Source of the DNA: Candidatus Aminicenantota bacterium | Lineage (GTDB): Bacteria > Acidobacteriota > Aminicenantia > UBA2199 | NCBI GenBank assembly: GCA_024644125.1 | Contig: JAHELQ010000024.1 | Coordinates: 1-20,916 of the forward strand | Direction: 5' to 3' | DNA length: 20,916 nucleotides | Shown here: one piece after another, positions 1 to 6,708 of the stretch | Layout of the letters: every line of letters begins with the position of its first letter | Position numbering within the stretch: the first letter of the stretch is position 1 | The notes under the pieces: generated by a model | What the model was told of the DNA's origin: nothing | Databases searched by the model: none | Seen by the model: the letters and a program-made list of their open reading frames with translations, nothing else | Position numbers and translations under genes: made by a program

Positions 1-1
1 T

Positions 2-934
2 TGCGGAAAAAGCCAGACCACCAGACGTGTGAGCACGATTTTGAAGGAAATGGGTTATAAGGTTGCCGCTATCAGACATCCGATGCCTTATGGCGACCTG
101 GTTGCCCAGAAAGTCCAGAAGTTCGAGACGCTCGAGGATTTGAAAAAGCACAATTGCACCATCGAAGAGATGGAAGAATATGAGCCGCACATTCAGAACG
201 GCGTCATCGTGTTCGCCGGTGTCGATTATGAAGCCATTCTCCGCGAAGCAGAAAAAGTAGCCGACGTAATCCTCTGGGACGGCGGTAACAACGATTTTCC
301 GTTCTATAAATCCGATCTGGAAATCGTCGTAGTGGATCCCCACCGTCCGGGACATGAATTGGAATACTATCCCGGTGAAGTGAATTTTAGACGGGCCGAC
401 GTAATCGTGATCAATAAAATGGATACCGCCGACCTGGACAATATTCTGGAAGTTCGCGAAAATATTTTGGAAGTAAATCCCGATGCTATCGTCGTGGATG
501 CCGCTTCCCCGATCTTCGTAGACGATGGTTATAAAATCAGAGGGAAAAGAGTATTGGTCATCGAAGATGGTCCGACCTTGACCCACGGCGAAATGCAGTA
601 TGGCGCCGGCGTCATGGCCGCTTACAGATATGGCGCTGCCGAATTGGTAGATCCCAGACCTTATGCGGTCGGAACCATTGCCGAGACATTTGAGAAATAT
701 CCTGAAATCGGAGTTTTGCTTCCCGCTATGGGCTACGGAGATAAGCAGATGGCAGATCTCAAAGCCACCATCGACAAAGTGGAAGCCGATCTGGTAATTA
801 TCGCCACTCCTATCGATTTGAGTCGCGTGATTAAAATTGATCGTCCCAATGTTCGGGTAAGTTATGAATTGGGCGAAATCGGCACTCCGAATTTGAAGGA
901 GGTTTTGACAAAACATCCGAAGCTGAAAAAATAA
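2..934 (+). CDS. COG2403-type GTPase (cyclic 2,3-diphosphoglycerate synthetase-like), 5' end missing
   Basis: The reading frame is open from base 2, so the gene starts outside the window; 310 residues are visible. The first visible residues, CGKSQTTR, are the end of a P-loop (Walker A, presumably G-x-x-G-C-G-K-S). Further on are a DGGNNDFPF segment, DPHRPGHE, and VINKMD (visible residues about 136-141), which fits the NKxD guanine-recognition motif. This combination matches the COG2403 predicted GTPase family, which includes archaeal cyclic 2,3-diphosphoglycerate synthetase. The bacterial members have no firmly known product. An internal GTG at 29 is not a credible start because it would cut through the P-loop domain. 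The gene lies 37 bases before carbamate kinase on the same strand and is probably co-transcribed with it. The family call is fairly sure; the substrate is not. Confidence 0.8.
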   Translation, partial: CGKSQTTRRVSTILKEMGYKVAAIRHPMPYGDLVAQKVQKFETLEDLKKHNCTIEEMEEYEPHIQNGVIVFAGVDYEAILREAEKVADVILWDGGNNDFPFYKSDLEIVVVDPHRPGHELEYYPGEVNFRRADVIVINKMDTADLDNILEVRENILEVNPDAIVVDAASPIFVDDGYKIRGKRVLVIEDGPTLTHGEMQYGAGVMAAYRYGAAELVDPRPYAVGTIAETFEKYPEIGVLLPAMGYGDKQMADLKATIDKVEADLVIIATPIDLSRVIKIDRPNVRVSYELGEIGTPNLKEVLTKHPKLKK

Positions 935-971
935 ATTTGAGTAAAATTGATAAACGAAAACATGGGGCCAG

Positions 972-1931
972 ATGAAAAGTAAATTGGCACTCATTGCGTT
1001 TGGAGGCAATGCAATGCTTCCCGCCGAAAGCCGGGGGACCGCCGAAGAACAATACAGCTATGCCAAAAAAGCCGCGTCGATCCTGGTCGATGTGGCAAAA
1101 AAAGGGTATCGGTTGATCGTTGTTCATGGGAACGGCCCCCAGGTTGGGAATGTATTGCTGCAAATGGAGGCGGCATCAAATCAGATACCGCCTTTTCCTC
1201 TCGACGTGTGTGACGCCATGACCGAAGGCAGTATGGGATATATGTTGGAGCGGGCCATCGTGAACGAATTGCGGAAGCAATCAATCGATCGAGAGGTGGT
1301 CACACTCCTGACCCAGATCATCGTGGATAAGGATGATCCGGCTTTCGCCAAGCCTACGAAACCCATCGGCCCCTTTTACAATTCTTTTCGGGCCAGACAA
1401 TTGATAAAAGAGTGCAATTGGATGATGAACGAAGATGCTGGGCGGGGATTCCGTCGCCTTGTGCCGTCGCCAAAGCCGGTGGATATTGTGCCCAAGCAGG
1501 TCATCCGGGCATTATTGGAAGGGGGAACCATTGTAATTGCCGCCGGAGGAGGTGGAATTCCGGTATTTATTAATTCTAACGGTTACCTGGAAGGTGTCGA
1601 GGCTGTTATTGATAAGGATTTCGCCTCTTCATTGATTGCCAGGGAAGAGGGGGTCGATCTATTCGTGATTCTCACCGGGGTCGATATGGTGTACGAAAAT
1701 TTTGGGACGGATCATGCCCGCCCGTTGCAGACTCTAGATGTCGAAACAGCTCAAAAAATGTTGGTGGAGGGACACTTCCCCGCCGGTTCAATGGGCCCTA
1801 AAATTGCAGCCGCTATCGAATATATAAATGGCGGAGGGGAAGAGGTGTTGATTACTTCCGCCGCAAAATTGAGAGCTGCGTTGCTGAAACGATCTGGCAC
1901 CAGGATTGTAAAAAAAATTGAGGAGAGATAA
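972..1931 (+). CDS. arcC: Carbamate kinase
   Basis: Complete 319-residue protein, the usual length for carbamate kinase (about 310), which interconverts carbamoyl phosphate plus ADP with carbamate plus ATP in the cytoplasm. Family signatures run in order: N-terminal LIAFGGNAMLP, VHGNGPQVGN (about residues 50-60), KPIGPFY, the PSPKPVDIV segment, the glycine loop IAAGGGGIPV (about 195), VEAVIDKDFASSLIA, LTGVDMVY (about 235) and the C-terminal GSMGPKIAAAIEY. All belong to the amino-acid-kinase fold. A short GGGG at 964-967 precedes the ATG. No arginine deiminase or ornithine carbamoyltransferase gene is visible, so a role in arginine fermentation cannot be concluded. The close upstream neighbour is a COG2403 GTPase. 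Its end overlaps the ribosome-binding site of the next gene, suggesting one operon. Confidence 0.95.
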   Translation: MKSKLALIAFGGNAMLPAESRGTAEEQYSYAKKAASILVDVAKKGYRLIVVHGNGPQVGNVLLQMEAASNQIPPFPLDVCDAMTEGSMGYMLERAIVNELRKQSIDREVVTLLTQIIVDKDDPAFAKPTKPIGPFYNSFRARQLIKECNWMMNEDAGRGFRRLVPSPKPVDIVPKQVIRALLEGGTIVIAAGGGGIPVFINSNGYLEGVEAVIDKDFASSLIAREEGVDLFVILTGVDMVYENFGTDHARPLQTLDVETAQKMLVEGHFPAGSMGPKIAAAIEYINGGGEEVLITSAAKLRAALLKRSGTRIVKKIEER

Positions 1932-1932
1932 A

Positions 1933-4119
1933 GTGGAAGTTAACCTTACTATAGAAGACAAAGATATCGCCGTAGTTAAGAACTATTTAAAGGGTAAGGA
2001 AGAGCCTGTTCAATTGAGCGAGGTCGCTTACCAGGTCGCTCTTTTCAAAACTCAGGACAAACGGAAAAATAGGGTTAAAGTGTATAACCCGGACTGTGAA
2101 TATAAAGTCGGAGATTTGATTTACAAGGAATATGCCGGTAATCTACCGACCGGAGCGAAAAAGTCCTTCGAGATGAATAGGGGTATTGTCCTTAAAGTGG
2201 TTGATGTAAAGGTTAGCGTTGGATACCACGAAATAAAATTGGCATATGAAGGGACTTCTGATTTTCGGAAATATACCGAATATCTGGAACGGCAAAAGAT
2301 TGAATTATTATTGCCTCATAAACAGGCAAAACCATGTGAAAAAACCGAATACCTTCCTGAAGAGGAAGATCCTAGAGCCCAGCAAGCTCCGATGGTTGAG
2401 AGGGAATTCGCTAAACTACAGAAAAAATTGAAGAGTGCGTTGCAAAAAGAGCAAAAAATCGCTCTTATCAGCGATAAAGTATTGCTTGAAGAGAACCTTA
2501 GAAAAATTGAGAGCGACGCTTTCGACAGAATTCGCGAATTCCTGACTGCAAACAAAAAATCCGAATCCACTGAATTCATGGTTGAAAATTTTTTGAAGGT
2601 GCCCGCGAGTGATCCCCAATTCGATAGCTATTGTTTTTCACTGAATTATTTTATGTCGCGTGATTATAAGATCGATTTTCAGCAGACTTACCTGAAAAAC
2701 TGGGGAAAATGGAATTTAATTTCCATTATTTATTATTTGAAGAAGAATTCGATCATAAGCGCTCCTAATCCGTTGAAAAACAAAATTTATCTCCATAACA
2801 AGAAAAATCTCGGACAAAGGCGGAAAAAGTTTGAAGATGCTCTATTCAGCGAGGAATACTCCCGGTATTATTTGACTCAGAGAGAAGTTACCGCCGGAGC
2901 GGTCAGGCTTCACGCCGGGATATATGATTTCGGCGAATCGATCGAAATCGAGGCGACTGAAGTAAATACAAAAAAAGACTACACTATTTATTATTACAGT
3001 GACGAGAATTTATTGCTTGGATTTAAAGAATGTTTCGAGAGTTTCAAAGCCCTGCAGGGAATGATTCTTACCTTCGACAAAGTGGGCGAGAACAAATTCC
3101 ATTTTAATATTCGAACAACAAAAAAAGGTACCGTTGCAGACAAGATCGTGTTTGATCCCCAGAAAAATGTGTTCCATGCTACGGAAGAAAAGGTCGCGTC
3201 TCCTGTTTTTCTGAATAAAGCGATGTATCTCGAGTCCGAAGTTTTTCTAAAAGTGGAGGAGGGTGTAGCTGAGTTCAGAAAAATGGAAACATTCAATAAA
3301 CTCATCCATAAGATATTTTTAGAGTTTGGAACCAAAGAGAAGAATTACGAAATCCATATTCTAAGATTGTATCATATTATCGATCTGATCTATCCGGTGG
3401 ATTTCCGCCTTCTGGAAGATGTGATTTTATGCAATCCAGAATTCATCCCGTCGGATAAAATTCCCGGCGTTTATTACCTCGATTCAGATGCTGTGGTCGA
3501 GATCGAAGAAGAAGAGGTCAAACGCAGGCAGCAACTTGTGGAGGAATCCAAAAAGAAGCGGGATCAGGTTCGGCTAAAAAAATTGGAAGAGGAGCATAAG
3601 CTCAAAGAAGAAATCCGGATGAAACGCGAGGAACGGCGGCGGAAACGTGAGGAAGAAATGCGGATGAAGGAAAAGTTGACCGGCGAACTGAAGCCTGAAC
3701 CGGTTCATGTCTCCGCTCAAGAAGTTGTTCCCGCTGTGGAACCAGAGCCGGTTGAATCGCTGGAGGTAGTGGTAAGTAAAGAATTTACCGGCGAAGCTGA
3801 CGATAGTAGCGCAAAAAAAGATCTTCATAAAAAATCCCGGAAAAAAGAACCGGCAGAGCGTCCGGTAAAGCCGAAGAAGCGCCTCGAACGCAAGCTTTCC
3901 GACGACAATCTCGATCTCGAAGAAATCGTGAGTGATATTCGCCTGGAAGAGCTCAAGGACGAAGTTCTCGAAAAAAAAGAGGTAGAAAAACGAGACGGGA
4001 AAAAGAAAGAGGTGGCTTACAAGGATGACGGCGGATTCGGCGGCATACTCGCTTCAAAGTTGGACCAGGTCGTCAAAGGCGATGAAAAGGACGAGGAAAA
4101 GAAGGGCAAGGCAAAATGA
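1933..4119 (+). CDS. Uncharacterised 728-residue protein with a charged coiled-coil tail
   Basis: I do not recognise this protein. The GTG at 1933 was chosen because GAGGAGAG at 1920-1927 lies just upstream; a TTG at 1918 in the same frame would sit on that site. About residues 1-115 contain a QLSEVAYQVAL helix then a beta-rich stretch (KVYNPDCEYKVGDLIY). A first Lys/Glu-rich helix spans about 140-200. A mixed alpha/beta middle includes YLTQREVTAGAVRLHAGIYD (about 305-325). The segment before about residue 520 ends FIPSDKIPGVYYLDSD, which resembles the end of a winged-helix domain. Residues about 521-586 are an almost uninterrupted E/K/R coiled coil, followed by a Pro/Glu-rich linker and a basic-acidic tail. 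There is no signal peptide or membrane segment, so it is probably cytoplasmic. A nucleic-acid or scaffold role is speculation. Its stop overlaps the start of nnr in ATGA. Confidence 0.85.
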   Translation: MEVNLTIEDKDIAVVKNYLKGKEEPVQLSEVAYQVALFKTQDKRKNRVKVYNPDCEYKVGDLIYKEYAGNLPTGAKKSFEMNRGIVLKVVDVKVSVGYHEIKLAYEGTSDFRKYTEYLERQKIELLLPHKQAKPCEKTEYLPEEEDPRAQQAPMVEREFAKLQKKLKSALQKEQKIALISDKVLLEENLRKIESDAFDRIREFLTANKKSESTEFMVENFLKVPASDPQFDSYCFSLNYFMSRDYKIDFQQTYLKNWGKWNLISIIYYLKKNSIISAPNPLKNKIYLHNKKNLGQRRKKFEDALFSEEYSRYYLTQREVTAGAVRLHAGIYDFGESIEIEATEVNTKKDYTIYYYSDENLLLGFKECFESFKALQGMILTFDKVGENKFHFNIRTTKKGTVADKIVFDPQKNVFHATEEKVASPVFLNKAMYLESEVFLKVEEGVAEFRKMETFNKLIHKIFLEFGTKEKNYEIHILRLYHIIDLIYPVDFRLLEDVILCNPEFIPSDKIPGVYYLDSDAVVEIEEEEVKRRQQLVEESKKKRDQVRLKKLEEEHKLKEEIRMKREERRRKREEEMRMKEKLTGELKPEPVHVSAQEVVPAVEPEPVESLEVVVSKEFTGEADDSSAKKDLHKKSRKKEPAERPVKPKKRLERKLSDDNLDLEEIVSDIRLEELKDEVLEKKEVEKRDGKKKEVAYKDDGGFGGILASKLDQVVKGDEKDEEKKGKAK

Positions 4120-5678
4120 AGATTTTACTCTCGCCCTGGATGAAAGAGCTGGATTCTGTAGCTATCAACGATATCGGAATCCCTTCTATCGTTCTGATGG
4201 AGAATGCTTCGCGCGGAGCTGCGGTTTTTTTTGCCAGGGAATTTCCCCGCGAACGGTACAAAAACATCGTTGCGGTTATCGGCAAGGGGAACAATGGCGG
4301 GGACGGTATCGCCGTCGGTCGTATATTGAGTCAAATGGGCTACAACGTGCGGTTTCTTTTTTTTGCGGCTCCAGAGACTTTTCCTCCTGACTCTAAAACC
4401 AACTTCGATATTATTGCGAAGCTCGGTCTCGATTATCAATTACTCGGCGACATTCAAGATTTGGCCGTATTGCTGGATTCCTTGCACCACTACGATACCT
4501 TCATCATTGACGCTATATTCGGTATCGGCATCAACAAACCCCTAAACGATGGCCTGTTCGTTGACGCCATCCGCCTCATCAACGAGTCTCCCCATCCTGT
4601 TGCCGCCATTGATATCCCTTCCGGTCTGTCCGATGAATTTTTGCCTGACGAGGGAGCTCATATCAATGCAGATGTAACTGCCACATTCCAGAATTTGAAA
4701 TGGGCCCATTTTATACCGGATGGGAATACGTTTTGCGGGAAGATTGAAATCATCGACATAGGAATTCCGGTATCTTTGCAGCAGAACCCTGCATATTTCA
4801 TCGACATGACAGAGGCGTCCGATTGCAGGGAATTTGTTAAACTGAGAGATATTGATGCCCACAAAGGAAATTTTGGTCATTGTTTGACTATATGCGGTTC
4901 ACGCGACAAACCCGGCGCTGGCGTGTTGAGCTCTATTTCCACTCTCAAAGCCGGTGCCGGTTTGTGTACCGTCGCTGTTGAGAAAGAAAACCGGACTATT
5001 CCTGTGCTGGCCCATCCGGAGCTAATGACACTGCCCTACGAGCATCCCGGCGAGATAATTTCGCGTCTGGAAGAATTCGATTGTATTTTGATGGGTCCAG
5101 GATTGGGGAATACCCCGGAGACATTTTCACTGGTTTCCGATATAATTGAAAGAACCCGTGTGCCGTTGATTCTTGACGCGGATGCTATCAATGTGCTGGA
5201 AGGTAAAACGGAATATTTGGGAAAAGCCAATGGCATCCCCATCATACTAACTCCCCACCCCCGGGAATTTTCCAGGTTATCCGGCATTTCGACCCGCCAA
5301 ATTTTAAAAGACCGCATCCACGCGGCCCGGAATTTTTCAATGGAGCATTCCGTTTATTTGGTTCTCAAGGGGCACCACACGATTGTCGCTTCTCCGGATG
5401 GAAGAGTGAATGTCAACCAAACGGGGAATCCCGGGATGGCGACAGCGGGAAGTGGCGATGTACTGGGAGGGGTATTGGCTGGTTTTGTCGCGCAATTTGC
5501 CGGTTCCTTCGAAATAGGAAAGATTGTCAGTGCGGCAGTTTTTATTCATGGTTACGCCGGGGATATCGCGATGGAATCGATTGGGGAAACAGCTCTGACA
5601 GCTACAGATATTATCGGTTTTTTATCTGAGGCCACCAGGAAATTAAATGATTCAAAAACTCGATTCAACCGAACCTGA
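4116..5678 (+). CDS. nnr: Bifunctional NAD(P)H-hydrate epimerase / ADP-dependent dehydratase
   Basis: 520 residues, the length expected of the fused YjeF protein that repairs damaged, hydrated NAD(P)H. The N-terminal epimerase domain (about 1-220) shows GKGNNGGDG (57-65) and the AIDIPSGL segment (165-171). The C-terminal kinase-fold dehydratase domain (about 240-515) shows HKGNFGH (249-255), LKAGAG (277-282), GPGLG (327-331), DADAIN (354-359), TPHPREFSRL (379-388) and the signature NPGMATAGSGDVLGG (438-452), whose Asp448 is the expected catalytic residue. All key motifs are present, so it is probably active on both steps. The ATG overlaps the TGA of the upstream gene (ATGA). The last 32 bases overlap tsaE. 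The nnr-tsaE pairing is common in bacteria. Confidence 0.96.
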   Translation: MKILLSPWMKELDSVAINDIGIPSIVLMENASRGAAVFFAREFPRERYKNIVAVIGKGNNGGDGIAVGRILSQMGYNVRFLFFAAPETFPPDSKTNFDIIAKLGLDYQLLGDIQDLAVLLDSLHHYDTFIIDAIFGIGINKPLNDGLFVDAIRLINESPHPVAAIDIPSGLSDEFLPDEGAHINADVTATFQNLKWAHFIPDGNTFCGKIEIIDIGIPVSLQQNPAYFIDMTEASDCREFVKLRDIDAHKGNFGHCLTICGSRDKPGAGVLSSISTLKAGAGLCTVAVEKENRTIPVLAHPELMTLPYEHPGEIISRLEEFDCILMGPGLGNTPETFSLVSDIIERTRVPLILDADAINVLEGKTEYLGKANGIPIILTPHPREFSRLSGISTRQILKDRIHAARNFSMEHSVYLVLKGHHTIVASPDGRVNVNQTGNPGMATAGSGDVLGGVLAGFVAQFAGSFEIGKIVSAAVFIHGYAGDIAMESIGETALTATDIIGFLSEATRKLNDSKTRFNRT

Positions 5679-6102
5679 TCATACATTTGGTTATGGCGCC
5701 AATATAGGGAAGTACTTGAAAGGCGATGAGATCATACTTCTATCCGGGGGACTCGGAGCAGGGAAGACCCTGTTCACCAAAGGAATCGCCAGGGCTTTGG
5801 GCATCGATCCTTCCGACATTGTAAGTCCGACTTTCACGTTGATGAATAGATATGATGCTGATGAGGATGTGCATCTATATCATCTGGATCTTTATAGACT
5901 CGGTACCGGAGAGAGCTTGATTATGCCTGAATTAGATGAGATTATCGGTGAGGGGATTATCGTGGTGGAATGGGCCCAATTTCTGTCTCCGCTATACTTC
6001 AAACTACCGAACGTTATCGCTGTCTACATTGAAATCTATCAAAAGAGAATGGAATGGCGGGAGATTCGTGTGGAAACTTCTCTCGATTATATATTTTTCT
6101 AG
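5647..6102 (+). CDS. tsaE: tRNA threonylcarbamoyladenosine biosynthesis ATPase TsaE
   Basis: 151 residues, typical for TsaE, the P-loop ATPase that works with TsaB and TsaD to make the universal t6A37 modification of ANN-decoding tRNAs. Visible motifs are Walker A SGGLGAGKT (33-41), VSPTFTLMNRY (59-69), HLDLYRL (79-85) and VEWA (107-110), the Walker-B-like Glu/Trp segment characteristic of the family. The ATG at 5647 is preceded by AGGA at 5637-5640, and the first 32 bases lie inside nnr in another frame, so translation is probably coupled. It is the last gene of the first plus-strand block. No clear hairpin terminator follows, only T-rich DNA. Confidence 0.95.
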   Translation: MIQKLDSTEPDHTFGYGANIGKYLKGDEIILLSGGLGAGKTLFTKGIARALGIDPSDIVSPTFTLMNRYDADEDVHLYHLDLYRLGTGESLIMPELDEIIGEGIIVVEWAQFLSPLYFKLPNVIAVYIEIYQKRMEWREIRVETSLDYIFF

Positions 6103-6275
6103 TTAATTTTCTTATTTTAAGTCCTTGATTTTTAATTCTTGAGCTGTTATCATATAAATGCCTTCTGCGTTCGTTTTTGCTCGATATTTATTGAACTTAC
6201 TTCTATAGATGTCGAGATGGTTGTTGCCTTTTTGACTCGATAGTATGCATGTATGGTTATCATTCTGAGATGAGA

Positions 6276-6304
6276 TTGACCGCAAGCTATTCTATTATTA
6301 TCGT
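6276..6304 (+). promoter_or_regulatory. Weak candidate promoter for the RiPP operon
   Basis: TTGACC at 6276-6281 matches five of six bases of a sigma-70 -35 box. With 17 bases of spacing it is followed by TATCGT at 6299-6304, four of six for a -10 box. Overlapping TATTAT copies just upstream fit the -10 better but leave only 11-14 bases of spacing. Transcription from here would put the whole hairpin at 6320-6356 into the leader RNA. Confidence 0.25.
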
Positions 6305-6319
6305 CAACAAAGACATACG

Positions 6320-6356
6320 TTTGAGAAACACCACAGCCGAATGGTGGTTTCTCAAA
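6320..6356 (+). promoter_or_regulatory. Stable hairpin in the leader of the precursor mRNA
   Basis: TTTGAGAAA plus CACC (6320-6332) pairs with GGTG and TTTCTCAAA (6343-6346 and 6348-6356), with one bulged G at 6347 and a 10-base loop. That gives 13 base pairs. No T-tract follows on either strand, so this is not a standard intrinsic terminator. It sits 63 bases before the precursor ATG and may stabilise the messenger or serve as a regulator or processing site. Confidence 0.5.
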
Positions 6357-6418
6357 AAGGACCTCAATGCATCCCTAAAGGATTTCAGGGTTCTTATATT
6401 TTACAAAAGGAGGTTAAA

Positions 6419-6598
6419 ATGTCAAAAAAAATGAATTTAACGTTTTTGCACCAAATGGAAATGGATCGGAAGAGGATGCAAAAAATAATCGCAGGTGCCG
6501 AGCCTGCGTCATGTTCAGCCAATTGTATTTGCGGTGAATTAGATGGTTGGACTTCAGGCTACGTTAGTGGCAGTAAACCTGATGTTTCGTCATGGTAG
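6419..6598 (+). CDS. RiPP precursor peptide, GG-Bacteroidales-like
   Basis: 59-residue peptide with a strong ribosome-binding site (AAAAGGAGGT, ending 6414) five bases before the ATG at 6419; an in-frame ATG at 6341 lacks such a site and is rejected. The N-terminal half is a charged, Met-rich amphipathic leader (NLTFLHQMEMDRKRMQKII) that ends Ala-Gly-Ala at 25-27. Family members usually have Gly-Gly here, so Gly-Ala would be a variant double-glycine processing site. The predicted core, residues 28-59, is hydrophilic, with Cys32, Cys36 and Cys38 close together and a Gly/Ser-rich tail ending in Trp. The layout (leader, double-Gly-like site, Cys cluster, Gly/Ser tail, radical SAM gene next) matches the 'natural product precursor, GG-Bacteroidales' type as I recall it. 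The modification and the mature product are unknown. Confidence 0.8.
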   Translation: MSKKMNLTFLHQMEMDRKRMQKIIAGAEPASCSANCICGELDGWTSGYVSGSKPDVSSW

Positions 6599-6633
6599 AG
6601 CCGGTAGAATCATTCTGCTAGATTTCATCTGCG

Positions 6634-6670
6634 GTCAAAATCCGGTGGATTGCGCTGGGTTTTGACTTTT
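6634..6670 (+). terminator. Attenuator-like hairpin between precursor and maturase
   Basis: GTCAAAATCC (6634-6643) pairs with GGGTTTTGAC (6657-6666) over ten positions, one a G-T wobble, with a 13-base loop. TTTT follows at 6667-6670 and then T-rich DNA. This resembles a weak Rho-independent terminator placed 36 bases after the precursor stop. In peptide operons such elements usually let more precursor than enzyme mRNA be made, and I infer that role here. Confidence 0.6.
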
Positions 6671-6708
6671 GCCTTCTGTTCTGATACATTTGTTTTTATG
6701 GGGTAGAA

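Larger units (their letters stand above)
6103..6418 (+). other. Gene-free leader region upstream of the peptide precursor
   Basis: No convincing coding sequence lies between tsaE and the precursor. The first half is T-rich and featureless apart from a TATAAA at 6153-6158. The second half holds a weak promoter candidate and a stable hairpin (both listed separately). An open frame beginning at ATG 6249 runs through the hairpin and into the precursor in another frame; it has no ribosome-binding site and is not supported. The most likely role is promoter plus 5' leader of the RiPP operon. Confidence 0.6.

Noticed and set aside
29..934. GTG at 29 as a genuine start of the first GTPase
   Set aside because: The frame stays open to the window edge and the upstream residues CGKSQTTR are part of the P-loop, so the gene is simply truncated.
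831..1163. Minus-strand open frame across the GTPase and carbamate kinase junction
   Set aside because: It is antisense to two well-supported genes, has no family motifs and is explained as a shadow frame.
6249..6434. 61-residue open frame upstream of and overlapping the precursor
   Set aside because: No ribosome-binding site, basic low-complexity end, runs through the hairpin and overlaps the better supported precursor start.
6341..6598. Longer 85-residue version of the RiPP precursor starting at ATG 6341
   Set aside because: The start lies inside the leader hairpin and has no ribosome-binding site, whereas AAAAGGAGGT stands immediately before the internal ATG at 6419.
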